A stretch of DNA of 52,213 nucleotides from Yersinia aldovae ATCC 35236 (lineage in GTDB: Bacteria > Pseudomonadota > Gammaproteobacteria > Enterobacterales > Enterobacteriaceae), in the NCBI RefSeq assembly GCF_000173735.1, contig NZ_ACCB01000031.1, forward strand, positions 1-52,213, read 5' to 3'. A program made the translations under genes and the position numbers. How positions within the stretch are numbered: the stretch's first letter is position 1; every line of letters begins with the position of its first letter. Shown piece by piece: positions 19,774-28,956 of this stretch. Below the pieces are notes generated by a model. It was not told the DNA's origin and did not search any database. It worked only from the letters and a program-made list of their open reading frames with translations.

Positions 19774-19875
19774 TATACTCACTATCCTTCAAGATGCAGG
19801 TGTATTGGCTGCCCTCTACCCAGTTCACCGGAATGCTCTTGCCGCCTTCCGGCATCTCGAAATCTATGGGATATA
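19774..19875 (-). repeat. ERIC remnant with an internal deletion
   Basis: Aligned on the minus strand to the full ERIC at 50712-50838, both ends match well: TTCGAG..GGAAGGCGGCAAG at one end, and GTGA..GGGT, GGC.GCCAA, CTTGAAG and GAGTATA at the other. About 23 bases are missing from the middle, so it is 102 bp instead of 127. It is transcribed between uvrB and the DUF2132 gene. Confidence 0.75.
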
Positions 19876-19890
19876 ATTGTCTGGTAACCC

Positions 19891-19932
19891 TAATTTTAGC
19901 GGCACACCTTACGGGGAATCGCGGTGTGCCGC
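19891..19932 (-). terminator. Hairpin after uvrB
   Basis: GCGGCACACC and GGTGTGCCGC form a perfect 10-bp stem with a 14-nt loop, starting 7 nt after the uvrB stop. What follows on the minus strand is TAAAATTAGGG, a poor T-tract. It may end transcription partly or only protect the mRNA end. Confidence 0.55.
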
Positions 19933-19938
19933 AAGATA

Positions 19939-21951
19939 TTAAGATATTGCGATAAATTGCTGGCGCAGTTGATGCACCTGATCGCGCAAATCGGCGGCCT
20001 GCTCAAACTCCAGGTTTTGCGCATGGGTATACATTTTCGCTTCCAGTTCACGGATTTTCTGATCCAGCGCTTTCGGCGGCAGGGATTGGTAGTCGTGGGT
20101 ATCTGCCACTTTGCCACCCCGCCCTTTCCCTTTACCACGGGTCGACGGTTTGCCCAGTTGCAAGATATCGCCAATTTTCTTGTTAAGCCCCTGCGGGGTT
20201 ATCCCGTGCTCCTGGTTGTGAATCTGCTGTTTAACCCGACGCCGCTCTGTTTCACCAATGGCTTTCTCCATTGAGGCGGTAATTCTATCACCATACAAAA
20301 TGGCTTTGCCGTTGAGGTTACGTGCCGCGCGACCGATGGTTTGGATGAGGGAGCGCTCTGAGCGCAGAAAACCTTCTTTATCGGCATCAAGAATAGCGAC
20401 CAGAGAAACCTCCGGCATGTCCAAGCCTTCTCGCAGTAAGTTGATCCCCACCAGCACGTCGAATTCGCCCAAACGCAAATCACGGATAATCTCGACCCGC
20501 TCTACGGTATCAATATCCGAATGCAGGTAACGTACCCGTGCGCCATGCTCCCCAAGATACTCGGTGAGGTCTTCAGCCATACGTTTAGTCAACGTGGTCA
20601 CCAGCACCCGCTCGTTAATCGCAGCGCGGATACGAATTTCTGACAGCAGGTCATCCACTTGGGTCGCTACCGGGCGAACCTCAATCAATGGATCAAGCAG
20701 ACCGGTTGGCCGCACTACCTGATCAATAACCTCATCACCGGATTTCTCCAGTTCATATTTACCCGGTGTGGCGGAAACATAGATAGTTTGCGGTGCCAGT
20801 GCCTCAAACTCTTCAAAACGCATTGGGCGGTTATCCAGCGCCGATGGCAACCGAAAGCCATATTCCACCAGTGTTTCTTTACGTGACCGGTCACCTTTAT
20901 ACATCCCCCCAATTTGCGGAATAGTGACGTGGGATTCATCGACAACCAGCAGACCGTCTGCCGGTAGATAATCAAACAAGGTAGGTGGCGCTTCACCCGG
21001 CCCACGGCCAGACAGATAGCGGGAGTAGTTCTCAATACCTGAGCAATATCCCAGCTCATTCATCATTTCCAGATCAAATTGGGTACGTTGGGCAATTCGC
21101 TGTTCTTCCAGCAATTTATTGTTAGCCAGCAGCACTTGACGCCGCTCAGCCAATTCAACCTTGATCTCCTCCATTGCCTGCAAGATACGTTCGCGCGGGG
21201 TCACGTAATGCGTTTTCGGATAAACTGTAAAACGCGGCACTTCATGCTGCAACTGGCCAGTCAAGGGATCAAAGACAGAGAGCTTTTCGACTTCTTCATC
21301 AAACAGTTCAACCCGCAGCGCCCATTCATCGGATTCCGCAGGGAAAATATCTATCACTTCGCCGCGCACGCGGAAGGTACCGCGCTGAAAGACCTGATCA
21401 TTTCGGCTGTACTGCAATTCAGATAAGCGACGTAGAATTGAGCGTTGATCGATTATCATGCCACGGGTCAGGTGCAACATCATTTTCAGGTAGAGATCCG
21501 GGTCGCCCAGACCATAAATAGCCGAAACCGATGCAACAACAATGACATCCCGCCGTTCTAATAAGGCTTTAGTGGCCGACAACCGCATTTGCTCAATATG
21601 TTCGTTTACCGATGAATCTTTTTCGATAAAGGTGTCAGAGCTTGGAACATAGGCTTCTGGCTGATAATAATCGTAGTAAGAGACAAAATACTCTACCGCA
21701 TTCTCGGGAAAGAACTCTTTCATCTCGCCATACAACTGGGCGGCGAGGGTCTTGTTCGGGGCCAGCACCATTGTTGGCCGGTTGAGATCAGCAATAACAT
21801 TGGCGATGGTAAAGGTTTTGCCTGACCCCGTTACTCCCAACAGCGTCTGGTGTGCCAGGCCATTCTCCAGCCCCTCTTCCAATTTACGGATAGCCTCAGG
21901 CTGGTCGCCGGCGGGTTTAAACTCAGAATGTAGTTTGAATATTTTACTCAT
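19939..21951 (-). CDS. uvrB: Excinuclease ABC subunit UvrB
   Basis: UvrB is the damage-verifying helicase-like subunit of nucleotide excision repair; it is loaded by UvrA and then recruits UvrC. Length is 670 aa, matching E. coli. Visible: Walker [13 protein letters not shown] (near 35-46), the beta-hairpin region [21 protein letters not shown] (in pieces near 95-115), the DESH Walker B box near 338, [16 protein letters not shown], the QTIGRAARN motif VI, and a C-terminal UVR domain ([13 protein letters not shown]) for UvrC contact. Start 21951 gives MSKIFKL, as in E. coli. A LexA box about 80 nt upstream indicates SOS control. Confidence 0.97.
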   Translation of the reverse strand: MSKIFKLHSEFKPAGDQPEAIRKLEEGLENGLAHQTLLGVTGSGKTFTIANVIADLNRPTMVLAPNKTLAAQLYGEMKEFFPENAVEYFVSYYDYYQPEAYVPSSDTFIEKDSSVNEHIEQMRLSATKALLERRDVIVVASVSAIYGLGDPDLYLKMMLHLTRGMIIDQRSILRRLSELQYSRNDQVFQRGTFRVRGEVIDIFPAESDEWALRVELFDEEVEKLSVFDPLTGQLQHEVPRFTVYPKTHYVTPRERILQAMEEIKVELAERRQVLLANNKLLEEQRIAQRTQFDLEMMNELGYCSGIENYSRYLSGRGPGEAPPTLFDYLPADGLLVVDESHVTIPQIGGMYKGDRSRKETLVEYGFRLPSALDNRPMRFEEFEALAPQTIYVSATPGKYELEKSGDEVIDQVVRPTGLLDPLIEVRPVATQVDDLLSEIRIRAAINERVLVTTLTKRMAEDLTEYLGEHGARVRYLHSDIDTVERVEIIRDLRLGEFDVLVGINLLREGLDMPEVSLVAILDADKEGFLRSERSLIQTIGRAARNLNGKAILYGDRITASMEKAIGETERRRVKQQIHNQEHGITPQGLNKKIGDILQLGKPSTRGKGKGRGGKVADTHDYQSLPPKALDQKIRELEAKMYTHAQNLEFEQAADLRDQVHQLRQQFIAIS

Positions 21952-22031
21952 GAATTCGCTACCCGTTGGAGAAACACAGACTGTCAGGAGGCTAATTATG
22001 GAAGCCCCATCGATTTTTGCCACCTCTATGA

Positions 22032-22051
22032 TACTGGATATAAAACCAGCT
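22032..22051. promoter_or_regulatory. LexA (SOS) box of uvrB
   Basis: The core CTGGATATAAAACCAG is CTG-N10-CAG, the SOS box layout, with an A/T-rich spacer. It lies about 80 nt upstream of the uvrB start, where E. coli uvrB also has one. Confidence 0.85.
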
Positions 22052-22314
22052 TCAAGCACCAAAATGCCACTATTTTCTTCCTTTGTGAATATTTGCCTCG
22101 TTACTGTGACGCCAGGCCCCTGATTGCACTGTAAAAGCCTTTTTATCCCCAGCAGTTAACAACATCAAACGATGAGCAGCAATTTGCTTAAACATTACGC
22201 AGCATTTCCAGCGCAATATTTTGCTTGCTTGATTTTAGTTAACTAATTGAAATAAAGCATATTTAATAAAAAGTAGAGAATCCGGACAACAAGTACCAAA
22301 GCCGCGCCCGCTCT

Positions 22315-22395
22315 AGCCTCTCACCAGTTTTCTATGGCTAATGCACAAGGTTATCCACAGGAATGGTGGATAACTCATTCAACCCCATAGAGGCT
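22315..22395. other. Nested inverted repeats containing a DnaA-box pair
   Basis: TTATCCAC (22351-22358) and GTGGATAA (22366-22373) form a perfect 8-bp stem with a 7-nt loop. It is enclosed by TCTATGG (22331-22337) with CCATAGA (22385-22391), and then by AGCC with GGCT (22315-22318, 22392-22395). The left inner arm is TTATCCACA, a perfect DnaA box, and the right arm is a one-mismatch box on the other strand. T-rich runs follow at 22445-22470. It could be a structured RNA or a DnaA-binding spot; neither is proven. Confidence 0.4.
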
Positions 22396-22576
22396 GGGAG
22401 TTGGAGAAAATCGCAGCCTAGCGATGAAATAGGGACAAACGTGCTTTTTTAGTGTTTTTTATACATTTTTGTTTCGGCATATATTTCAATTAGTACTAAC
22501 TGAACCACTTGCTAATTCCATAAATTTCACTAGCTCATTCACAGAACCGATACCTTTTAACCAAAGTGTCTCTTAT

Positions 22577-22614
22577 TGCACCATTTTCTCGCATTGAGGC
22601 ACCGCTTAAGTGCA
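22577..22614 (+). promoter_or_regulatory. Two NtrC-like enhancer sites
   Basis: GGCACCGCTTAAGTGCA (22598-22614) keeps the dyad arms GCACC/GTGCA of the 17-bp NtrC site TGCACCAAAATGGTGCA. TGCACCATTTTCTCGCA (22577-22593) keeps the complete left arm and GCA of the right. The two centres are 21 bp apart, two helical turns, as expected for cooperating NtrC dimers. They lie about 125-150 bp upstream of a sigma54-like promoter. Confidence 0.5.
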
Positions 22615-22731
22615 ACATCCTGACCGCTCGGCAGTCTTTATCTTGCGGGCCTTCGCGCATTTACACGGAGAGAAAACCAAAACCTTTTACAAACCGTTAA
22701 CATGCAGACTTTATTATCGTATTCGCTAAGC

Positions 22732-22747
22732 TGGCCTAAGAGTTGCA
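22732..22747 (+). promoter_or_regulatory. Sigma54-like promoter upstream of the urtE-like gene
   Basis: TGGCCTAAGAGTTGCA has GG and GC exactly 10 nt apart plus the TTGCA of the -12 element; the -24 element deviates (TGGCCT against TGGCAC). Transcription would start near 22760, leaving a leader of about 290 nt before the urtE-like gene. I see no convincing gene in that leader. The remainder of 22,052-23,049 shows no coding sequence. Confidence 0.45.
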
Positions 22748-23049
22748 TTTAACTCTGTGAATCATCGCAATATAAGGGGGTATGGGCGAATACAGTGCAG
22801 CGCACTAACGAGCGGGCTATTAAGCAATAAGTGGGAGGATTAAGGGTAAAAATAGCCACTTGACACCATTTAATGCCGTTATCAACTCATTACCCTGCTA
22901 TTTACACTAACAACCACGCGTTATAAGTGTGGTGTTTTATGCTGTACTGCCACCATCGGGTATGCAGATTTGCTGGTTACTTCTTCACTAGCCGTTACAG
23001 AACACTGGGGCACCTGTGAGCTACTGAGATCGACTAAGGAGAAGCACTG

Positions 23050-23760
23050 ATGCTGAGTTTAACCGCTGTGAATCAATACTATGGTCAAAACCATATCCTG
23101 TGGGATATCAGTTTGGAGTTACCTCGCGGCCAATGCACCTGTCTGGTCGGGCGCAATGGCGTGGGGAAGACAACACTGATTAATTGCATTATGGGGCATC
23201 TGCCGGTCAAAAGTGGCACCATGACCTGGCAGCCAAATCACCAACCACCGCAAAACCTGCTGCAACACCCTGTTGAGGGGCGCACAGCACTTGGGATTGG
23301 GTATGTGCCGCAAGGGCAGCAGATCTTCTCCCAACTGAGTGTTGAGGAAAACTTGCTGGTAGCCGTACTGGCTGGCCGCCATAAATCACGTCACATTCCG
23401 GGCTGGGTTTTTGATCTCTTCCCGCTGTTGCACGATAAACGCAGCCAACGCGGAGGAGATCTTACCCGCTATCAACAGCAGCAGTTGGCTATAGCCAGAG
23501 CGCTGGTCGCAGAGCCAGAACTACTGATTTTGGACGAACCGGGAGGCGATACTCTGCCGCCACTGAGTGAGGATATCGGCCAAATTCTGCATCAACTTAG
23601 CCGCAACCTTGGCTTAACGGTTTTATTGGTTGAACACCGTTTGGCCTTTATCCAACATGTTGCTGATCGCTTTTGCCTGATGGCCGGTGGCCGAAATGTG
23701 GCCCAAGGAACCTTGGACCAATTGGATGAGGATTTGATTATTGAGCACCTGGCCAGTTGA
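23050..23760 (+). CDS. urtE: Orphan UrtE-like ABC transporter ATPase, degenerate
   Basis: This 236-aa protein resembles UrtE, one of two ATPases of the urea ABC importer UrtABCDE, which is usually controlled by nitrogen. Walker A GRNGVGKTT (34-42) and the Q-loop YVPQGQQIF are intact. The signature, normally LSGGQQQQ, reads LTRYQQQQ (138-145), and the D-loop after Walker B reads DEPGGDTLPP, where UrtE proteins usually have DEPTEGIQPS. The start has AAGGAGA upstream. No urtA, B, C or D is nearby; bioD follows on the other strand. It may be a decaying remnant, or a protein with a changed role. The name rests on similarity seen by eye to the UrtE/LivF group. Confidence 0.7.
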   Translation: MLSLTAVNQYYGQNHILWDISLELPRGQCTCLVGRNGVGKTTLINCIMGHLPVKSGTMTWQPNHQPPQNLLQHPVEGRTALGIGYVPQGQQIFSQLSVEENLLVAVLAGRHKSRHIPGWVFDLFPLLHDKRSQRGGDLTRYQQQQLAIARALVAEPELLILDEPGGDTLPPLSEDIGQILHQLSRNLGLTVLLVEHRLAFIQHVADRFCLMAGGRNVAQGTLDQLDEDLIIEHLAS

Positions 23761-23777
23761 CCCCGTAAGGCAACCCT

Positions 23778-23803
23778 CGGGGCTAAAATAGCGTTTAGCC
23801 CCG
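23778..23803. terminator. Hairpin between convergent urtE-like gene and bioD
   Basis: CGGGGCTAAA and TTTAGCCCCG form a perfect 10-bp stem with a 6-nt loop between two convergent genes. Neither side has a real T-tract, so termination strength is uncertain. Confidence 0.55.
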
Positions 23804-23826
23804 TATCCAGCAATGCATAACGACTA

Positions 23827-24537
23827 TCAACCCCCTTCGCTAACGGCCAGTGGCTTCAGGTCCAGATACCCGCCAAGATCATGGCGTTCAGTCAGCGGGT
23901 GTTCGGTAATATCCGTAAGATGCGGGATAACCCCCAATAGCGGTGCGTTTATCATCCGCACCAATGTATCCAGATACTCCGCTTGCCGCGCACCGGCTGG
24001 AATCACCTCATTGGCAACCCATCCCGCCAGCGTTAGCCCGGCTTGGCGGATAGCTTGTGCGGTGAGCAAGGCGTGATTAATGCAGCCTAACTTGACCCCA
24101 ACAACCATAATTACGGGCAATTGTTCCAGCTCAACCCAATCAGCAAAAGTGACCTGTGCCGACAGCGGGGTAAACCAGCCGCCCGCACCCTCAACCAGAA
24201 CCCAATCGGCTGATTGCGCTAACTGCCGTAGACCCTGTGATAATTCAGTTAGCTGAATCTCGCGCCCTTCATTTTCACTGGCAATATGGGGAGAGGTGGC
24301 TTCCGCAAAGGTCAGTGGATTGACCTGGCTATAGCGCAATGGCTCGCTGCTATTGGCCTGTAGCGCCAACGCGTCACTATTGCGCAAACCGTCAGCCGTC
24401 ATCTGGCTGCCTGAAGCCACCGGTTTGTATCCGGCGGTGCGGTAGCCCTGATTGGCCGCCGCTTGCAGCAATGCGCAGCTGACGACTGTTTTACCGACAT
24501 CAGTGTCAGTACCGGTGATAAACCAACGTTTAGTCAC
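23827..24537 (-). CDS. bioD: Dethiobiotin synthetase BioD
   Basis: BioD makes dethiobiotin from 7,8-diaminopelargonate, CO2 and ATP, the penultimate biotin step. The P-loop is FITGTDTDVGKT (near residues 6-17); the substrate lysine is in YKPVASG near 38, and VEGAGGW near 115 completes the active site. I choose GTG 24537 (protein starts VTKRWF, matching MSKRYF in E. coli), with GGGG about 10 nt upstream; an ATG five codons earlier (24552) has no ribosome site. It overlaps the bioC stop by 8 nt, so it is coupled to it. It is last in bioB-F-C-D and has a C-terminal extension of some residues compared with E. coli. Confidence 0.93.
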   Translation of the reverse strand: MTKRWFITGTDTDVGKTVVSCALLQAAANQGYRTAGYKPVASGSQMTADGLRNSDALALQANSSEPLRYSQVNPLTFAEATSPHIASENEGREIQLTELSQGLRQLAQSADWVLVEGAGGWFTPLSAQVTFADWVELEQLPVIMVVGVKLGCINHALLTAQAIRQAGLTLAGWVANEVIPAGARQAEYLDTLVRMINAPLLGVIPHLTDITEHPLTERHDLGGYLDLKPLAVSEGG

Positions 24538-25315
24538 GATAAATAACCCCATAAACCAGTTGATAGCTCAGCGGATAACCCCCTGACTGTACGACATAAG
24601 CCTGTTGCAGCGCCGCCAGCCGTTGACGCCCACTGAGACCAGTCTCGCGCCCATGATGTAAATGTGTCGCACCGATACCTTGCAGTGAGCGCATCAGGGC
24701 TATCACATCTGGAAACTGTTGTTGATGTAACTGCGGCGTCAGTTGGTGGCGATACCCCTGACAGGCCGCACTGATTTGCCCAAATGGAAGAAAATCATTG
24801 ATATGGCGCTTACCATCAACCTGTTGCCACGCTTGCCCCAATTCATCAAGGGAGCCATCGGCTAGCGTTGAAAATAGAATCAGGCCACCGGGCCGAGTGA
24901 CCCGATAAAGCTCCATCAGTGCCGCCGCCAGATCCGAGCACCACTGCACTGCCAGGTTACTGAAACAGATATCAACCGATTGATCCGGCAAGGGAATATG
25001 CTCAATATCACCCAGTAAGTAGTCATCAGCCGCGTGCTGCTGGCGGGCATACTCCAACATACCTGCCGCCAGATCCAACGCCACAACCCGCTTCCCCAGT
25101 TCGCGCCAGCGGCGGCTGAAAAAACCCGTTCCACAGCCAGCATCCAGTACGGTTTCCCCTGTATGCCGTAAACCCCGTTCCAGCAGCGCCTCACCGGTTG
25201 TACGCTGTAACTTAGCGGCTGAATCGTAGCTCTGTGCCGCACGGCTAAAAGCGGCGGCAATGGCCGGTTTATCAATTGTTTCTGTGGGAAACGGGGGGTC
25301 AATGACATACGTCAT
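24530..25315 (-). CDS. bioC: Malonyl-ACP O-methyltransferase BioC
   Basis: BioC methylates malonyl-ACP with SAM so that fatty-acid synthase can build the pimeloyl chain of biotin. The class I methyltransferase glycine motif [12 protein letters not shown] lies near residues 55-66, followed by [11 protein letters not shown] and the post-motif [11 protein letters not shown] and FSNLAVQWC. The start at 25315 gives [10 protein letters not shown] with GGAGGTG at good spacing; it overlaps the bioF 3' end by 17 nt. The frame continues 16 codons upstream inside bioF. Length is 261 aa. No bioH lies in the window; in E. coli it is elsewhere. Confidence 0.93.
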   Translation of the reverse strand: MTYVIDPPFPTETIDKPAIAAAFSRAAQSYDSAAKLQRTTGEALLERGLRHTGETVLDAGCGTGFFSRRWRELGKRVVALDLAAGMLEYARQQHAADDYLLGDIEHIPLPDQSVDICFSNLAVQWCSDLAAALMELYRVTRPGGLILFSTLADGSLDELGQAWQQVDGKRHINDFLPFGQISAACQGYRHQLTPQLHQQQFPDVIALMRSLQGIGATHLHHGRETGLSGRQRLAALQQAYVVQSGGYPLSYQLVYGVIYRD

Positions 25316-26450
25316 GCAACACCTCCAGCAATCTGTCGATATCTTCCGCTTGGTGCGCGGCACTCAACGTAATACGTAATCTTGCCCCCCCAGGGGGGAC
25401 GGTTGGCGGCCGAATGGCGCTTACCCATAAACCTGCGGCACGCAGTTGTGCTGCCAGAGTCAGCGTTTGTTGGTTATCCCCCACCAACAGCGGCTGGATA
25501 GCAGTTTCTGATGCCCCTAATTGCAGTGGCAAACCCACTGCACCGGCACGGAATTGGCCGATACGCTGCTGGAGTTGCAAACGTAAATCATCACCTTGCT
25601 GAATACGTAATAACGCGGCTTGCAAGGCACAAGCCTGTGCTGACGGCATCGCGGTGCTGTAAATCAGATGACGGGCATATTGCAGCAGATACTCTGCCAC
25701 CGGCTCCTGACACAATACGGCCGCGCCACTAAGCCCGAATGCCTTGCCAAACGTCACCACCAGCAGTTCGGGTTTCACCCCTTGTTGCCAACAACTGCCA
25801 CGCCCACCGTCGCCACAAACGCCAATACCGTGCGCGTCATCCACCAGCAACCAGCCACCCGCTGCTGCCGCGTTTTGCTGCAAAGCCGCCAGCGGCGCGC
25901 TGTCACCATCCATACTGAAAACCCCCTCAGTTACCACCAATGTCTGGCCTGAACAGGGTTTATCCAGCAGTTTTTGCAGCGAATCAGGTTGATTGTGGGT
26001 AAAACGCCGCAGTTGAGCCGGCGAGTGCGCTGCCGCCTCCAACAGCGAGGCATGGCTGAGTTTATCGGCTAATATTCGGTCATCGGCAGCGGTTAACGCC
26101 GCCAGCAGCGCCTGATTAGCAGCATAGCCGGAAATAAACAGCAAGGCGCGTGGATAGCCCAGCCAGTCGGCTAATTGCTGCTCCAAATGCGCATGGGGTT
26201 GGCTATAACCGGTAACATGGCCAGACCCCCCACTGCCAACGCCATAGCGCTGTGCGCCCTGCTGCCAGGCGGCGATGACTGCCGCATCCTGACTTAATCC
26301 CAAATAGTCGTTACTGGAAAAGTTGAGATATTGGCGGCTGCCAGATTGCAACCAGCGCCCGTTAGCGCCGTTATTCACCTGACGAACGCGGTAAGCGGCT
26401 GCATCATGGCGTTGTTGCAGCCCCAGTTCTATCTTGCGCTGCCAACTCAT
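25299..26450 (-). CDS. bioF: 8-amino-7-oxononanoate synthase BioF
   Basis: BioF is a PLP enzyme that condenses pimeloyl-ACP with alanine to form 8-amino-7-oxononanoate. It belongs to the alpha-oxoamine synthase family: [11 protein letters not shown] near residue 44, [13 protein letters not shown] near 70-82, [11 protein letters not shown] near 205, and the PLP lysine in [14 protein letters not shown] near 236. Length of 383 aa is normal. Its ATG overlaps the bioB stop (TGATG). The gene is somewhat rich in Ala, Gln and Leu codons but intact. Confidence 0.95.
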   Translation of the reverse strand: MSWQRKIELGLQQRHDAAAYRVRQVNNGANGRWLQSGSRQYLNFSSNDYLGLSQDAAVIAAWQQGAQRYGVGSGGSGHVTGYSQPHAHLEQQLADWLGYPRALLFISGYAANQALLAALTAADDRILADKLSHASLLEAAAHSPAQLRRFTHNQPDSLQKLLDKPCSGQTLVVTEGVFSMDGDSAPLAALQQNAAAAGGWLLVDDAHGIGVCGDGGRGSCWQQGVKPELLVVTFGKAFGLSGAAVLCQEPVAEYLLQYARHLIYSTAMPSAQACALQAALLRIQQGDDLRLQLQQRIGQFRAGAVGLPLQLGASETAIQPLLVGDNQQTLTLAAQLRAAGLWVSAIRPPTVPPGGARLRITLSAAHQAEDIDRLLEVLHDVCH

Positions 26451-27487
26451 CAGCGTGCCGCGTTATAAAACTGAGTGGTATCGCCATACAGCAACTGCTC
26501 GGTTAATGCTTGCTGTTGCTCACGAGAGCCTTGTTCGGTGGTTGTTTGTTGTGGGTTCAAACCCAGCTTGCGGAACAGTTGCAGGTCTTTGTCTTCATCC
26601 GGATTTGGCGTGGTGAGCAATTTGCAGCCGTAGAAAATTGAATTGGCCCCCGCCATAAAGCACATGGCCTGCGTCTGCTCGTTCATTTGCTCGCGACCAG
26701 CGGATAACCGCACATAGGAAGCGGGCATCATAATACGCGCCACCGCGATAGTGCGGATAAACTCAAACGCATCAACATCTTCGTTATTTTCCAGCGGCGT
26801 GCCTTTGACTTTTACCAGCATATTGATTGGCACGCTTTCTGGCGGCTTGGGTAAATTTGCCAGTTGCACCAGCAATCCGGCACGGTCGCGTACCGTCTCC
26901 CCTAACCCGACGATACCACCGGAACAGACTTTAATACCGGCGTCACGAACCTCGCTTAAGGTATCCAGCCGCTCCTGATAACTGCGGGTGGTGATGATGC
27001 TACCGTAGAATTCCGGCGAGGTATCGAGATTGTGGTTGTAATAATCCAGCCCAGCCTCTGCCAACCGGTGAGCTTGCTGTTTATCCAGTGTGCCAAGCGT
27101 CATACAGGTTTCCATCCCCATCGCCTTGACGCCTTCCACCATCTGCTCCAGATAGGGCATGTCACGTTCATGCGGGTTTTTCCACGCCGCCCCCATGCAA
27201 AAACGGGTTGAACCGGCAGCTTTCGCTTTTTTAGCAGACTCCAACACCTGTTCAACCTGCATCAGGCGCTCACTTTCCAGGCCAGTTTTATAGCGCGAAC
27301 TTTGCGGGCAATATTTGCAATCTTCTGGGCAGGCACCGGTTTTTATCGACAATAAAGTGCTAACTTGTACCTGACGCGGATCAAAATGCTGGCGATGAAC
27401 ACATTGCGCTTCAAACAGTAATTCCAACAGCGGTTTTTCAAACAGGGCTTGGGCTTGCCCGACGGTCCAGTGAGTATAATTTGCCAT
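26450..27487 (-). CDS. bioB: Biotin synthase BioB (radical SAM)
   Basis: BioB inserts sulfur into dethiobiotin, the last biotin step. The radical-SAM motif CPEDCKYC lies at about residues 53-60. The family segments [34 protein letters not shown] and [10 protein letters not shown] are present, including cysteines that ligate the 2Fe-2S sulfur donor. Start 27487 gives [11 protein letters not shown] after an AGAGAGG site; the 22 codons above it in the open frame cross the operator region and are not expected to be translated. Length is 345 aa. First gene of bioBFCD, read away from bioA over a shared BirA operator. Confidence 0.96.
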   Translation of the reverse strand: MANYTHWTVGQAQALFEKPLLELLFEAQCVHRQHFDPRQVQVSTLLSIKTGACPEDCKYCPQSSRYKTGLESERLMQVEQVLESAKKAKAAGSTRFCMGAAWKNPHERDMPYLEQMVEGVKAMGMETCMTLGTLDKQQAHRLAEAGLDYYNHNLDTSPEFYGSIITTRSYQERLDTLSEVRDAGIKVCSGGIVGLGETVRDRAGLLVQLANLPKPPESVPINMLVKVKGTPLENNEDVDAFEFIRTIAVARIMMPASYVRLSAGREQMNEQTQAMCFMAGANSIFYGCKLLTTPNPDEDKDLQLFRKLGLNPQQTTTEQGSREQQQALTEQLLYGDTTQFYNAAR

Positions 27488-27542
27488 TACGGCCTCTCTC
27501 AGAAGAGAAAAAAGTTTCGCCAGTGTAAATAAACCCGATATA

Positions 27543-27576
27543 CTGTCAACCATTCTTGATGCAATTTAGTTTACAA
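27543..27576. promoter_or_regulatory. BirA (biotin repressor) operator
   Basis: Read on the minus strand: TTGTAAACT-N16-GGTTGACAG, against the consensus TTGTAAACC-N15/16-GGTTTACAA, so 15 of 18 arm positions match. It lies between bioB and bioA, ending 10 nt from the bioA ATG, and should repress both directions when biotinyl-AMP is bound to BirA. Confidence 0.88.
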
Positions 27577-27585
27577 TAGATCCCT

Positions 27586-28854
27586 ATGACGCCTGCTGAC
27601 CTCACTTTTGATCAACGCCATATCTGGCACCCCTACACCTCAATGACTGACCCCCTTCCCTGCTATCCGGTGGTGGCAGCCGATGGCGTTGAGTTGCAAC
27701 TGGCTGATGGCCGGCGGCTAATCGATGGCATGTCGTCATGGTGGGCCGCAATACATGGTTACAATCATCCGGTACTGAATCAGGCGGCACATCAGCAGCT
27801 CGATAAAATGTCGCATGTGATGTTTGGCGGAATCACCCACCCGCCAGCAGTAGAGTTGTGTAAGCAGCTTATTGCCATCACCCCACCGGCGCTGGAGTGT
27901 GTGTTTTTAGCGGATTCCGGCTCGGTGGCGGTGGAAGTGGCACTGAAAATGGCATTGCAGTATTGGCAGGCCAAGGGAGAGCGGCGGCAACGTATTCTAA
28001 CGCTGCGTCATGGCTATCACGGTGACACTTTCGGCGCGATGTCGGTTTGTGATCCGCAAAATTCAATGCACAGTTTGTATCAGGGTTATTTGGCTGAAAA
28101 TCTGTTTGCTGATGCACCACAGTGCCGCTTCGACCAGTCGTGGAACCCGGAAGATATTACTGATTTTGCCAACAAGATTGCACAGCATTCTGGCGAGATT
28201 GCCGCCGTTATCCTTGAGCCGATAGTTCAGGGCGCAGGCGGGATGCGTATTTATCACCCGGCATATCTGCGGGAGGTGAGAGCTTTGTGCGACCAGCATC
28301 AGATCTTGCTGATTGCCGATGAGATAGCCACCGGGTTTGGCCGGACGGGTAAACTTTTTGCCTGTGAACATGCGCAGATTGTGCCGGATATCTTATGTTT
28401 GGGTAAGGCGTTGACCGGCGGTTATCTCACGCTATCCGCCACCCTCACGACCCGAAACGTCGCTGAAACCATCAGTAACGGTGATGCTGGGTGCTTTATG
28501 CATGGGCCGACTTTTATGGCAAACCCGCTGGCTTGTGCCGTGGCCTCAGCCAGTCTAACGCTATTAGCGCAAAATCAATGGCAACAGCAGGTTAGCGCGA
28601 TAGAAAATCAATTAAAGCAGGCGTTACTGCCGCTGGTAGAACGCCAAACGGTGGCTGATGTACGGGTATTGGGAGCTATCGGAGTCGTTGAAATGAAAGA
28701 GCCGGTGAATGTTGCCCGCCTACAACGGAGCTTTGTTGAGCATGGCGTTTGGATCCGCCCGTTCGGTAAACTGATTTACCTGATGCCGCCTTATATTATC
28801 TCGCCGCACTCACTGGCGCGGTTAACGGATGCGGTGGCGATGAGTATCCACTAA
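27586..28854 (+). CDS. bioA: Adenosylmethionine-8-amino-7-oxononanoate transaminase BioA
   Basis: BioA is a class III PLP transaminase that uses SAM as the amino donor to make 7,8-diaminopelargonate. It has HIWHPYTSM at the N-terminus, [16 protein letters not shown] near 45-60, [17 protein letters not shown] near 105-121, the aspartate in [14 protein letters not shown] near 245, and the PLP lysine in CLGKALTGG near 273. Length is 422 aa. The ATG at 27586 lies only 10 nt past the BirA operator and has no clear ribosome site, suggesting a very short leader. It diverges from bioBFCD. Confidence 0.95.
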   Translation: MTPADLTFDQRHIWHPYTSMTDPLPCYPVVAADGVELQLADGRRLIDGMSSWWAAIHGYNHPVLNQAAHQQLDKMSHVMFGGITHPPAVELCKQLIAITPPALECVFLADSGSVAVEVALKMALQYWQAKGERRQRILTLRHGYHGDTFGAMSVCDPQNSMHSLYQGYLAENLFADAPQCRFDQSWNPEDITDFANKIAQHSGEIAAVILEPIVQGAGGMRIYHPAYLREVRALCDQHQILLIADEIATGFGRTGKLFACEHAQIVPDILCLGKALTGGYLTLSATLTTRNVAETISNGDAGCFMHGPTFMANPLACAVASASLTLLAQNQWQQQVSAIENQLKQALLPLVERQTVADVRVLGAIGVVEMKEPVNVARLQRSFVEHGVWIRPFGKLIYLMPPYIISPHSLARLTDAVAMSIH

Positions 28855-28884
28855 AGCAGTGGTGGACAATATACTCTGGAGACG

Positions 28885-28941
28885 GGCGGGGCGACAGCGC
28901 CGGTGGGTGCCGTTACGACCCATTCGGCACGTTTCCCCGCC
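28885..28941. terminator. Nested hairpin between convergent bioA and pgl
   Basis: GGCGGGG (28885-28891) pairs with CCCCGCC (28935-28941), enclosing GTGCCG (28907-28912) with CGGCAC (28925-28930). No T-tract follows directly on either strand, so its effect is uncertain. Confidence 0.4.
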
Positions 28942-28956
28942 TGGTAACATTATTTA

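Noticed and set aside
21752-22123. 123-codon plus-strand frame over the uvrB start
   Set aside because: It is antisense to the conserved uvrB N-terminus and LexA box.
28868-28880. AATATACTCTGG as the start of another ERIC
   Set aside because: Only the first nine bases resemble the ERIC end; the rest does not align with the full copy at 50712-50838.
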